A stretch of DNA of 64,000 bases from Hoeflea_A sp963921345 (GTDB lineage: Bacteria; Pseudomonadota; Alphaproteobacteria; Rhizobiales; Rhizobiaceae), in contig CAWUFE020000007.1 of the NCBI GenBank assembly GCA_963921345.3, positions 1,860,001 through 1,924,000 of the forward strand, given 5' to 3'. How positions within the stretch are numbered: the stretch's first letter is position 1; the number at the start of each line of letters is the position of its first letter. Shown here piece by piece: positions 1 through 7,069 of this stretch. Under the pieces are notes generated by a model, which saw only the letters and a list, made by a program, of their open reading frames with translations, was not told where the DNA came from and ran no database searches. Made by a program: the position numbers and the translations under genes.

Positions 1-547
1 GCGACGTCACCGTGCGGTTGGTGGCCAGGCATGGATAACTCTGTTCGATGCTGAACCGGTCGATCATGGCGATCACGTCGTCGGCTGCATAGAAGGTCTC
101 GCCGGTGACCCAGCGATTGGTGGTAAACAGCCCGATGGGCATGCCCGGCCGGTCCATGGAAATGGCGACGATGTGCGACAGCGCATCCTTGCCCTTGGGG
201 CGCTTGCCGTCGCCTGAATAGGGTGCCGGCTTGACCGAGCGTCGCATGCCTTTGGCGCGCAGGAAGGTGTGGAAGTGCCCGTGCTCGCCGCTCTCCGGTC
301 GGTGGGCATGGTAATAATATTGCGCATGGGAATCGGCGTCGTAGACATCGCCCTGCGGATAATGTTCTTCCTCGAAGAAGGTCCCCTGATTTGCCAGACA
401 CTGGCCGACCGGATTCTGCCCGGACTTTTTCAGCAGCCGGATGTTCTCCTTCACCGATGCCCCGGCCTCGGCCAGACGGTCGAGATCCTCGACCGGCAGC
501 TCGGCGAGCGCGGCATCGAGGTCGAAGGTCAAAGGTGTGCTGTCCAT
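1..547 (-). CDS. DUF6969-type hypothetical protein (partial, runs off left edge)
   Basis: An open frame starts with ATG at 547 and is still open at base 1, giving the first 182 residues. The readable product contains the motifs GTFFEEEHYP, HAQYYYHAHR, GEHGHFHTFLR and ISMDRPGMP followed by LFTTNRWVTGE. I recognise these as the conserved core of the DUF6969 family. The many His residues suggest metal binding, but no function is known for the family. It lies on the same strand as dusA, 97 bp downstream of it, so it could be co-transcribed. The start was chosen because the frame opens here with a typical short lead-in. The C-terminus is outside the window. Confidence 0.7.
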   Translation of the reverse strand, partial: MDSTPLTFDLDAALAELPVEDLDRLAEAGASVKENIRLLKKSGQNPVGQCLANQGTFFEEEHYPQGDVYDADSHAQYYYHAHRPESGEHGHFHTFLRAKGMRRSVKPAPYSGDGKRPKGKDALSHIVAISMDRPGMPIGLFTTNRWVTGETFYAADDVIAMIDRFSIEQSYPCLATNRTVTS

Positions 548-644
548 CGGCAATCCGTGTCGGTTGTGAGCGCAATCCGTCGCTCTTTTCAACTGAATGG
601 GTCGGCAATTTCAAGTCGTCATCAAGTCACATATAGGTGACGGA

Positions 645-1649
645 TCAGGCGACCATCGGCTCCTCCAGCCGTACGGTATCGAAGGCCTCGGCGATCAGTG
701 ACGGTCCCGCATCCGCAAGCGTCGCGCCGTTCGACAGGATCTGCCGGTAGCGGCGGGCGCCCGGATAGCCATGGAAAAGCCCCACCATGTGTCGCGTGAC
801 GTGGATCAACCGCCCTCCTGCCGCCATGTGCCGTTCCGCGTGCTCCATCATCGCGTCGCGCAAGGCGAACCAGTCGAAGGGCGACGCCGGCGCACCGTAG
901 AACAGCCGGTCGACATCGGCGAGCAGCCCGGCATTCTGATAGGCAGCCCGCCCGAGCATCACCCCGTCCGAGCCCTCCGACAGCTCCACCGCGTGACTCA
1001 AACTCTCAATCCCGCCATTGATCCCTATGAAACGATTGGGTAATCGCCGTTTGAGTCTGAACACCCGATCATAGTCGAGCGGCGGAATGTCGCGGTTTTC
1101 CTTGGGGCTCAGCCCCTGCAGCCAGGCCTTGCGCGCATGCACCCAAAGGGCATCGGAACCGGCTTCGAACGTCGCATCCGCCATGGCGTCCAGCGCGGTT
1201 TCGATGTCCTGGTCGTCGACGCCGAGCCGACATTTGACGGTAACCGGGACATCGACGGCTGTCTTCATTGTCCCTACGCACGCCGCAACGAGCTCCGGCT
1301 CGCGCATCAGGCAGGCGCCGAAACGGCCCGACTTCACCCGGTCGGAGGGGCAGCCGACATTGAGATTGATCTCGTCATAGCCGAAACCGGCCGCGATGCG
1401 GGCCGCTTCCGCCAGCTTCTCGGGCTCGCAGCCACCAAGCTGCAGCGCCACCGGATGTTCCGCCGGATCGAACCCGATCAGCCGCTCCCGGTTGCCGTGG
1501 ATAACGGCATCGGCAACGACCATTTCCGTGTACAGAAGCGCCCGCCGCGTCAGCTGCCGGTGAAGAAACCGGCAATGCCGGTCCGTCCAGTCCATCATCG
1601 GCGCGACGGAGAAGATTTTTTCTTTGTTTTTCAGATGGTTATAATGCAT
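645..1649 (-). CDS. dusA: tRNA-dihydrouridine(20/20a) synthase DusA
   Basis: This 334-residue flavoenzyme reduces uridine to dihydrouridine in the D-loop of tRNA, using FMN and NADPH in the cytosol. The TIM-barrel landmarks are SVAPMMDWTDRHCR near the N-terminus, the active-site stretch EINLNVGCPSDRV with its catalytic Cys, the VKCRLGVDD strand, and GINGGI plus GVMLGRAAY for phosphate binding. Length fits DusA. The first five codons (MHYNH) and the following LKNKEKIF lie in a 36-bp segment that recurs almost unchanged at 7001-7036. I therefore think the present start was supplied by an element integrated in the gene. No strong ribosome-binding site is visible before the ATG. Confidence 0.95.
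   Translation of the reverse strand: MHYNHLKNKEKIFSVAPMMDWTDRHCRFLHRQLTRRALLYTEMVVADAVIHGNRERLIGFDPAEHPVALQLGGCEPEKLAEAARIAAGFGYDEINLNVGCPSDRVKSGRFGACLMREPELVAACVGTMKTAVDVPVTVKCRLGVDDQDIETALDAMADATFEAGSDALWVHARKAWLQGLSPKENRDIPPLDYDRVFRLKRRLPNRFIGINGGIESLSHAVELSEGSDGVMLGRAAYQNAGLLADVDRLFYGAPASPFDWFALRDAMMEHAERHMAAGGRLIHVTRHMVGLFHGYPGARRYRQILSNGATLADAGPSLIAEAFDTVRLEEPMVA
1612..1634 (-). repeat. Left copy of 23-bp dusA attachment-like direct repeat
   Basis: The 23 bases are identical to 7014-7036 and encode LKNKEKI(F) of dusA. Allowing 4 mismatches the match extends to 36 bp (1599-1634 against 7001-7036). In both copies an in-frame ATG sits 15 bases beyond the repeat. The 5' end of dusA is an established integration site for prophages and genomic islands, so this is a candidate att half-site. 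Confidence 0.75.
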
Positions 1650-1851
1650 CTACCGAGTACCAACCATAGGCTCATCGTCTCGCCAAGGACACGACGAAAT
1701 TGCTCGCGGCGGAAGGGATAGGCCAAACGGCTCCAGACATGATTGCAATGACGTATCTTCATATCAAATCGCGCGGTATCGGTCGCCGGACACCTTGTCA
1801 ACGATTGAGGTACACATTGTACGACAACGCCGCAACAGGTCCGGTACCCGA

Positions 1852-2265
1852 TCAACCGCGCATGCGACGGCCGGCAGGGTCAAAGAGCGGTGGCGCAGGA
1901 GGCGGGGGGAAAGCCACGTGCCGAATATCTCCACCTCGAACTCTCCGGCTGCGACGGCTGCCGCATCGATGTAGCCCATGGCAACAGATGTGCCCGAATG
2001 ATGGGCCTAACCGCCGAACGTCACCATGCCGACCAGTTTTCCGTTGCTTCTGATCGGCTCGTTTCCCGTCGCATCGGCATCCGTCGCATCGACAGCAAAC
2101 GTCGCCAGCCTGTGTGGCGGAACGGCGCGTTGTTCCCTTTCGGCAGCAGCGCGTCCAATGAAATCGCCCTTGTCAAAAGAGACATGGCGTCCGAGACCGG
2201 CTTCAAACGGACCATAGATCGGGCGATACCCGCTCGCCCAGGATCCGAAGCTTTTCGTACCCGTC
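1852..2265 (-). pseudogene. C-terminal remnant of a GcvT-domain dehydrogenase (dimethylglycine/sarcosine type)
   Basis: On the minus strand one frame reads SFGSWASGYRPIYGPFEAGL, then DKGDFIGRAA, LATFAVDATDADATGNEPI and GKLVGMVTFGG. It then meets a TAG at 2007-2009 and continues AHHSGTSVAMGYI and FEVEIFG. After a frame slip in a C-run around 1905 the neighbouring frame gives PLFDPAGRRMRG and a stop at 1852-1854. This is the glycine-cleavage T-protein C-terminal domain found at the end of FAD-dependent dimethylglycine and sarcosine dehydrogenases. Everything upstream of about residue SFGSW is missing. The gene is dead: one internal stop, one frameshift and a missing 5' part. Confidence 0.8.
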
Positions 2266-2294
2266 TCCTACTCAGGTGAAGTACTGAAACGGCT

Positions 2295-3050
2295 TCACAG
2301 GATCTGGCTGAGGAATTCCTTCGTCCTCGGATCCTTGGCTTCGGTGAAAAAGGACTTCGGTGGACCGTGTTCCACGATGATGCCGCGATCGGTGAAATAG
2401 ACGTGATTTGCAACTTCGCGGGCAAAACCCATTTCATGGGTGACCAAAATGCAGGTCATGCCTTCTTCGGCGAGTTCGCGGATGGTCAACAGCACTTCCT
2501 TGACGGTTTCCGGATCGAGCGCAGCGGTGACTTCATCGAACAGCATGACGTCGGGCCGCATCGCGAGCGACCGGGCAATCGCCACACGCTGCTGCTGTCC
2601 GCCCGAAAGCTCTCCGGGGTAACTGTCTTCCTTGCCTTCAAGCCGCACCTTCTTGACGAGGTGCCTGGCGCGCGTCTCTACCTTGTCCCTGTCCTCTCTC
2701 AACACCTTGATCGGCGCCATCATGATGTTCTGAAGCGCGGTCTTGTGCGGAAACAGGTTGTATTGCTGGAAGACCATTCCAACCTTTTTGCGCAGCTCCA
2801 GCTTGTCCAGATCCGGGTCATTCACCTCCTGACCTTCGACAAGGATGGAGCCTGAATCAATCGGGTTCAGTGCGTTGATGCAGCGGATGAAGGTGGACTT
2901 GCCTGAGCCGGACGGCCCTATGATGCAGATACACTCGCCTTTCATCACGTCCAGCGAGATCCCCTTAAGCACCTCCAGGGAGCCGAAGGATTTGTAAACG
3001 TCTTTCGCGCTGACCATGGGCTGATCCGCGGTCCATTCGCTTTCAGCCAT
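2295..3050 (-). CDS. Polar amino-acid ABC transporter ATPase (GlnQ/HisP type)
   Basis: This is the 251-residue ATP-hydrolysing subunit that powers import through the two permeases encoded just upstream. Walker A GPSGSGKST is at about residues 45-53, the Q-loop Gln in VFQQYN at 94, the signature LSGGQQQR from 147, Walker B VMLFDE at 167-172, the D-loop SALD equivalent TAALD at 174-178, and the switch His in VTHE at 204. GGGAGATC precedes the ATG. It is the last gene of a four-gene operon (binding protein, two permeases, ATPase) starting 12 bp after the second permease. The substrate is likely an amino acid or related compound. The adjacent dimethylglycine-dehydrogenase-like relic hints at a methylated amine acid, but that is only a suggestion. 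Confidence 0.93.
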   Translation of the reverse strand: MAESEWTADQPMVSAKDVYKSFGSLEVLKGISLDVMKGECICIIGPSGSGKSTFIRCINALNPIDSGSILVEGQEVNDPDLDKLELRKKVGMVFQQYNLFPHKTALQNIMMAPIKVLREDRDKVETRARHLVKKVRLEGKEDSYPGELSGGQQQRVAIARSLAMRPDVMLFDEVTAALDPETVKEVLLTIRELAEEGMTCILVTHEMGFAREVANHVYFTDRGIIVEHGPPKSFFTEAKDPRTKEFLSQIL

Positions 3051-3062
3051 AATCGGATCTCC

Positions 3063-3926
3063 CTAGAACTTGACGGCGAACTTGCGCTCGAGGCTGATGG
3101 TCCAGCGCGCAATCGGGTAGCAATAGATGAAAAACAGGCACAACAGATAGAGATAGAACGGGATCAGAAGATCACTGCGGTTCTCGGCGGCAAGGATTTC
3201 TCCGGTGACTGTCATCCCTTCCCCGACACCAACGATGGACACCAGCGGCGTTGCCATGGTGAGAACGGCATAAAGGTTCATCCACGGTGGCAGCATGCGC
3301 TTGACACATTGCGGCAGAATAACCAGCCACAGCGTTTGACGGCGCGTATAGGCGAGGCTTTCAGCGGCCTCCCACTGGCCATCGGGGATGGATTGCACCG
3401 CACCGCGAACGATTTCCGAGAAATTCGCCATGACCGGCAACGACAGACCGATGACCGCCTTGATCCAGGCAGGGAAAGCGATGGTCATGCCGAACACTTG
3501 GAATTCGAAAGGTATCAGGAAGATGCAGTAGAAAAGCAGCACCAGCCACGGCGCATTTCGGAAAAACTGCGTCACCGTCCACGAAACCGCTCGCACAGGA
3601 CGAGAAACCGAAATCTGCCCGAGCCCCAGCGCCGCACCTGCCAGCGTGCCGATGGTGATCGATACGAAACTGATCAGGATGTTGAAGGCGAAGCCCTGAA
3701 GCAAGAACGGGGTCCATTTCCACATGGTGGCGATGATCGAAGGGGTAGCCGGCGCCGCGTGAACCTCTCCCACCAGCACAAACAGGGCCATTGCTGCAAG
3801 GAGCATGTAACCGTGTACCGGCTGCAGGCTCCATGAGGAGCGCGCGCCCTGTTGCAGGTTGAACGGCTTGAGGACGGCGAGATTGCCGGAACCGCCGGCC
3901 GATCGGTGTCTCGGCGCGCCGCTCAT
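3063..3926 (-). CDS. Amino-acid ABC transporter permease (HisM/GlnP family)
   Basis: This 287-residue inner-membrane permease has a short polar leader of about 35 residues, a first membrane span (MLLAAMALFVLVGEV), then the usual five-span HisMQ core. The EAA-loop signature appears as EAAESLAYTRRQTLWLVILPQ, with the coupling region around residues 185-210. The FFRNAPWLVLLFY segment is diagnostic for the polar amino-acid family. The start ATG overlaps the stop of the neighbouring permease by four bases (ATGA at 3923-3926), which indicates translational coupling and a heterodimeric membrane channel. An alternative out-of-frame reading on this strand is a shadow. Confidence 0.9.
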   Translation of the reverse strand: MSGAPRHRSAGGSGNLAVLKPFNLQQGARSSWSLQPVHGYMLLAAMALFVLVGEVHAAPATPSIIATMWKWTPFLLQGFAFNILISFVSITIGTLAGAALGLGQISVSRPVRAVSWTVTQFFRNAPWLVLLFYCIFLIPFEFQVFGMTIAFPAWIKAVIGLSLPVMANFSEIVRGAVQSIPDGQWEAAESLAYTRRQTLWLVILPQCVKRMLPPWMNLYAVLTMATPLVSIVGVGEGMTVTGEILAAENRSDLLIPFYLYLLCLFFIYCYPIARWTISLERKFAVKF

Positions 3927-4669
3927 CGGCCATATCCCGGAATTTTCAGCGTTTTTTCCCAGCGGTGCATTATGAACACGAGCACCGCCACCAGGCCGAC
4001 ATAGGTGAACAGAAGAACGTTCATCATTTCACGGACGTTGAACTGATCGGACCAGATCTGGCTCGATACATAAAGCAACTCGGGAACGGCAATCACATAG
4101 GCGAGCGTCGTCGTCTTCACGAGATTGACAAGGTTGTTGTTCAACGACGGAAGACAGACCCGAAAAGCAAGGGGAAGGACAATATAGATGTAGGACTGAA
4201 GGCGCGTGTATCCGAGCGATTCCGCCGCTTCGCTGGTCGATTTCGGAACGGCCTCAATGCCGGCGCGGAAGATCTCGACATTGAACGCACCGGCAAAAAA
4301 GGACAGGGAAATCGCGGCCCAGGTGAAGTTGCCGACCGGCGGCACCATATGGCCGGAGGCGTCCGGCACTCGGGGAAGCACACCGCCTATCGCAAAAAAG
4401 AAAAAATAAAGCTGCACGAGCGGCGGCGTGTTGCGGAAGAACTGGATGTATCCCTGAACGAGCCTGGAGGTCCATTTGAAACGCGAAGTCTGCAGCCAGG
4501 CCCCAACCACGCCGATCACGACGCTCGCGACAATGCAAATCAGAGAAAGCCTGATCGTGGTCAGCAGGCCGGAAAAGAACCGGTCGCGGTCGAGAGAATC
4601 GTAAAAGATCGATAAATTGATCCCGTGGGCATCATAAAGCCACTCAAACCACGACCAGATCGACTCCAT
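3923..4669 (-). CDS. Amino-acid ABC transporter permease (HisQ/GlnP family)
   Basis: This 248-residue integral membrane subunit partners the permease at 3063-3926. FFRNTPPLVQLYF, the EAA-loop AAESLGYTRLQSYIYIVLPLAF and about five hydrophobic spans fit the HisMQ fold. The ATG is preceded by GGGGAGCG. A 226-bp gap with a 13-bp-stem hairpin separates it from the upstream binding-protein gene. That is a common way to keep the binding protein more abundant than the membrane subunits. Substrate is not determinable from the permease. Confidence 0.9.
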   Translation of the reverse strand: MESIWSWFEWLYDAHGINLSIFYDSLDRDRFFSGLLTTIRLSLICIVASVVIGVVGAWLQTSRFKWTSRLVQGYIQFFRNTPPLVQLYFFFFAIGGVLPRVPDASGHMVPPVGNFTWAAISLSFFAGAFNVEIFRAGIEAVPKSTSEAAESLGYTRLQSYIYIVLPLAFRVCLPSLNNNLVNLVKTTTLAYVIAVPELLYVSSQIWSDQFNVREMMNVLLFTYVGLVAVLVFIMHRWEKTLKIPGYGR

Positions 4670-4775
4670 AAGCGCTCCCCAAACGACGACCGGACCTGTT
4701 ATCTTTCAGATTCGGACAGGCAAGCAACGTCTGCGTCCAGATCGTCTTCGTTCTCCCAGAGCCTCGGCGAGTGGA

Positions 4776-4808
4776 TGGACAGCGGGTCGGATGGAGACCC
4801 GCTGTCCA
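4776..4808 (-). terminator. Intercistronic hairpin between binding protein and permeases
   Basis: A perfect 13-bp stem (TGGACAGCGGGTC pairing with GACCCGCTGTCCA) with a 7-base loop lies in the 226-bp gap downstream of the binding-protein gene. No long U-run follows, so it may act as an RNA-stabilising or attenuating hairpin rather than a full terminator. Confidence 0.6.
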
Positions 4809-4895
4809 CAGATCCGGGTGGTTGGGCCGGGGGCGACATGACAACACACCCGATCTGTCAACCCAGAGGCGGCCGACAAAGCTGTAAACCGGCGG

Positions 4896-5720
4896 CTACT
4901 TTGCGCGGGTTTTCAGCGCCTCGTTCATTTCCAAAAGAAACGGGCTCTGCTTGATGCCCCATTTTTTCTCGTGTTCGAGCAACCAGCCCGTGCGATGCCA
5001 GTCAGCCACCTTTCCCTTCACCATCAGGCCAAAGGGAGAATCGGCATCCTCGTGCCGCACGCCAATGGCCCACACCGACGGGTCTTCGGTCGCCAGCGGC
5101 ATCTCGTACGCTTCCCAATCGCCGCCTTCCGCCAAGGTTTTTTCGATCCATGTGTTGTCATACACGAACCCGACGCAGGAGCCCTGCTTCAACGCATTGA
5201 CCGCTTCCGGCACGCCCTTGAAGGCCACAAGGTCAATTTCGTAGAGCTGCAACACGCGGCGATTATAGTAGGCGCCCTGGATGCCGCAGATCTTCTGGCT
5301 CTTCAGGTCGGTCCAGCTTTCAAACCCGGCTTCCCTCCGGGCAATGATGTTGGTTCCGCCAGCATAGTAATTGGGCTCGATCATCGTCACGACCCTACGC
5401 CGTTTCATGTTGTCGCCCATCGTGGCGATGATGATATCGATCTTCTCCTGGTTGAGGAACTCCATGCGATTGGAGCCGACCACCGGCACCAGTTCGAGGT
5501 CCACCGCCAGCGTATTTGCCAGATCCCTGGCCATGTCGATCTCAAGGCCCACCAATTCGCCTGACGGATCGCGGAAACCCCAGGGCTTGTAATCCGCCTT
5601 CACCCCGACAACGATTTTTCCGCGTTTTTTGATGGCCTCATAAGTGTCTGCATAGGATCCACCCGCTCCCGCGACGAGGCAAAAAAGCGCCGTGTAAATT
5701 GCTCCAAAAAGTCTCAACAT
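4896..5720 (-). CDS. Periplasmic amino-acid-binding protein of ABC transporter (SBP family 3)
   Basis: This 274-residue extracytoplasmic receptor delivers substrate to the permeases encoded downstream. A signal peptide (MLRLFGAIYTALFCLVAGAG, cleavage likely after YAD) is followed by the mature start KRGKIVVGVKADYKPWGFRD, typical of family 3 binding proteins. GLEIDMARDLAN and DIIIATMGDNMKRRR are also characteristic. I chose the ATG at 5720 because GGGGAGAG lies just before it and it starts the signal peptide. The frame is open further upstream to 6071, but that part would overlap the divergent LysR gene. First gene of its operon. Its regulator is probably the divergent LysR at 5881. Confidence 0.9.
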   Translation of the reverse strand: MLRLFGAIYTALFCLVAGAGGSYADTYEAIKKRGKIVVGVKADYKPWGFRDPSGELVGLEIDMARDLANTLAVDLELVPVVGSNRMEFLNQEKIDIIIATMGDNMKRRRVVTMIEPNYYAGGTNIIARREAGFESWTDLKSQKICGIQGAYYNRRVLQLYEIDLVAFKGVPEAVNALKQGSCVGFVYDNTWIEKTLAEGGDWEAYEMPLATEDPSVWAIGVRHEDADSPFGLMVKGKVADWHRTGWLLEHEKKWGIKQSPFLLEMNEALKTRAK

Positions 5721-5863
5721 ACTGCTCTCCCCGGTCGCCAGCTGAATCATATCGCGCCTCAGGCCGGCCATGTGTCCAGGCTTCGTGCCTCGGCTAGCAA
5801 CCGACCAAATCCTGAACCAGGGCCGATTATAGCCAACGTCGAGGAATTTGGCCTTTATGAGAT

Positions 5864-5880
5864 TATAAGATGTACTTATA
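5864..5880. promoter_or_regulatory. LysR-type operator candidate between ABC operon and its LysR gene
   Basis: TATAAG-ATGTA-CTTATA is a perfect 17-bp dyad containing the T-N11-A pattern of LysR boxes. It sits in the divergent interval and touches the GTG at 5881, so binding would affect both the regulator and the transporter. Confidence 0.55.
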
Positions 5881-6915
5881 GTGATTGGCTTACAGCCCAT
5901 CCCGTTCCGAACCAACGCGAAAATCAGGCCCGTTTTGAGACACCCCATCACTTTGCGCTTCATGGAGATCTTTATCGCCGCTGCCGAAACCGGCAGCATG
6001 TCCAAGGCAGCCGCCAAGCTTGGAATATCGCAGGCCGCCATTTCGCAGCAGATCAAGCAGGTCGAAGACATGCTTGATACCGCTCTGTTCGATCGCAGTG
6101 TGCGGCCTTTCAGGCTGACCGCGGCGGGTTCGGTTCTGCAGGCAAGGGCCAGTCACCTTCTTGGCTTTGCAAACGAGACCTGGGGAACAGTCCGGGCGCT
6201 CGGCACCAGCCGGATGCCTGATCTGCGCATTGCCGTCGTCAACTCGCTCGCCGGCACGTTGCTCCCTGAAATGTTCGAACAGTCGCGTCACGGAATGTGG
6301 CAGGACCGTTTTGCATTGCGAACCGGGTTGAGTTTCGATCAGAACGAAGCTCTTTTGAACCAGGAAGTCGATGTGGTCATCACTGCGGAACCGCTGGAGG
6401 GCGTGTCGGGTCTCGAGCGACATCCGCTGGCAACCGAAACGCATCTGGTCGTCGCTCCACCGAGCATGAAAAATGCGCCGGACGATCTGGAAAAACTATC
6501 CGAGAAGCTGCCCTTGATGCGTTACAACACCCATACCTTCATGGGCCCGAGGATTGACCAGCACCTTCGCCGCCTGCGCCTCGACATTCCGCGGCGAGCG
6601 GAGTTCGATAGTTCCTGGTCGATTGGCGAACTCCTTCGTGCCGGGCTGGGCTGGGCGATCATGACACCACTGTGCCTGTTCGAAGCCCAACTCGGACCCG
6701 GTGATGTGAGTATCTTCCCGTTCCCTTATGTCACCCTTAAAAGGACGGTCTGGCTCATCACGCGCCAGGGAGAACTGGGACACTTATCCGCCGAACTCGC
6801 AACGTTGTGCCGCAGAATACTGGCGAGTCGCCGCGAAAAACGGATATCGGCCTATGGTCCGCTTGCCGTCAGCGCCATCGAGATAGCCGACGATACGGTG
6901 GCAGTGGTGCACTAG
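5881..6915 (+). CDS. LysR-family transcriptional regulator
   Basis: An N-terminal winged helix-turn-helix (MEIFIAAAETGSMSKAAAKL then ISQAAISQQIKQVEDML) is followed by a LysR substrate-binding domain. The longest frame begins with GTG at 5881 (344 residues), but that codon abuts a perfect dyad. The TTG at 5935 would give a more usual lead of about nine residues before the HTH and a 326-residue protein. I leave the long start with this caveat. The gene is divergent from the amino-acid ABC operon and probably controls it and itself. It lies inside the candidate dusA element. A hairpin follows the stop. Confidence 0.85.
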   Translation: MIGLQPIPFRTNAKIRPVLRHPITLRFMEIFIAAAETGSMSKAAAKLGISQAAISQQIKQVEDMLDTALFDRSVRPFRLTAAGSVLQARASHLLGFANETWGTVRALGTSRMPDLRIAVVNSLAGTLLPEMFEQSRHGMWQDRFALRTGLSFDQNEALLNQEVDVVITAEPLEGVSGLERHPLATETHLVVAPPSMKNAPDDLEKLSEKLPLMRYNTHTFMGPRIDQHLRRLRLDIPRRAEFDSSWSIGELLRAGLGWAIMTPLCLFEAQLGPGDVSIFPFPYVTLKRTVWLITRQGELGHLSAELATLCRRILASRREKRISAYGPLAVSAIEIADDTVAVVH

Positions 6916-6923
6916 TCGAGGCG

Positions 6924-6944
6924 GGCGCAAATTCGCATTGCGCC
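6924..6944 (+). terminator. Hairpin after LysR gene
   Basis: GGCGCAA pairs perfectly with TTGCGCC across a 7-base loop, nine bases after the LysR stop. No U-run follows, so terminator function is uncertain. Confidence 0.4.
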
Positions 6945-7000
6945 GATTCCGTACATCATTGTCGATAAATGACGGGTTCTGAACGGCGGGCACAAGTCCT

Positions 7001-7051
7001 CGGTGCAACGGCAAAGATTTTTTCTTTGTTTTTCAGTGCGGTATCGCACAT
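7001..7051 (-). pseudogene. Orphan dusA 5' fragment (original dusA start)
   Basis: On the minus strand an ATG at 7051 opens MCDTALKNKEKIFAVAP, against MHYNHLKNKEKIFSVAP of dusA at 1649. The start codons lie at the same offset from the shared 23 bases. After AVAP the similarity ends and the frame stops about 15 codons later. It lies 19 bases after the glnS stop, on the same strand. I read it as the original beginning of dusA, cut off when the element inserted. Confidence 0.7.
7014..7036 (-). repeat. Right copy of 23-bp dusA attachment-like direct repeat
   Basis: Identical in all 23 positions to 1612-1634 and in the same orientation. See the candidate island entry. Confidence 0.75.
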
Positions 7052-7069
7052 CACGAACCCACAATCTGA

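Larger units (their letters stand above)
1612..7036. mobile_element. Candidate degenerate genomic island integrated in the dusA 5' end
   Basis: The 5.4 kb between the two dusA-derived repeats holds a GcvT-like pseudogene, an amino-acid ABC transporter operon and a LysR regulator. By eye its genes are less GC-rich than the flanking dusA and glnS. Removing the segment would put dusA directly behind glnS on the same strand, starting at the ATG at 7051. Seen: the paired repeats, the duplicated start region and the decayed gene. Known: dusA-targeting integrases form a described family. Inferred: that this is such an element. No integrase is present, so it would have to be a remnant or a passenger of a lost one. 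Confidence 0.6.
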
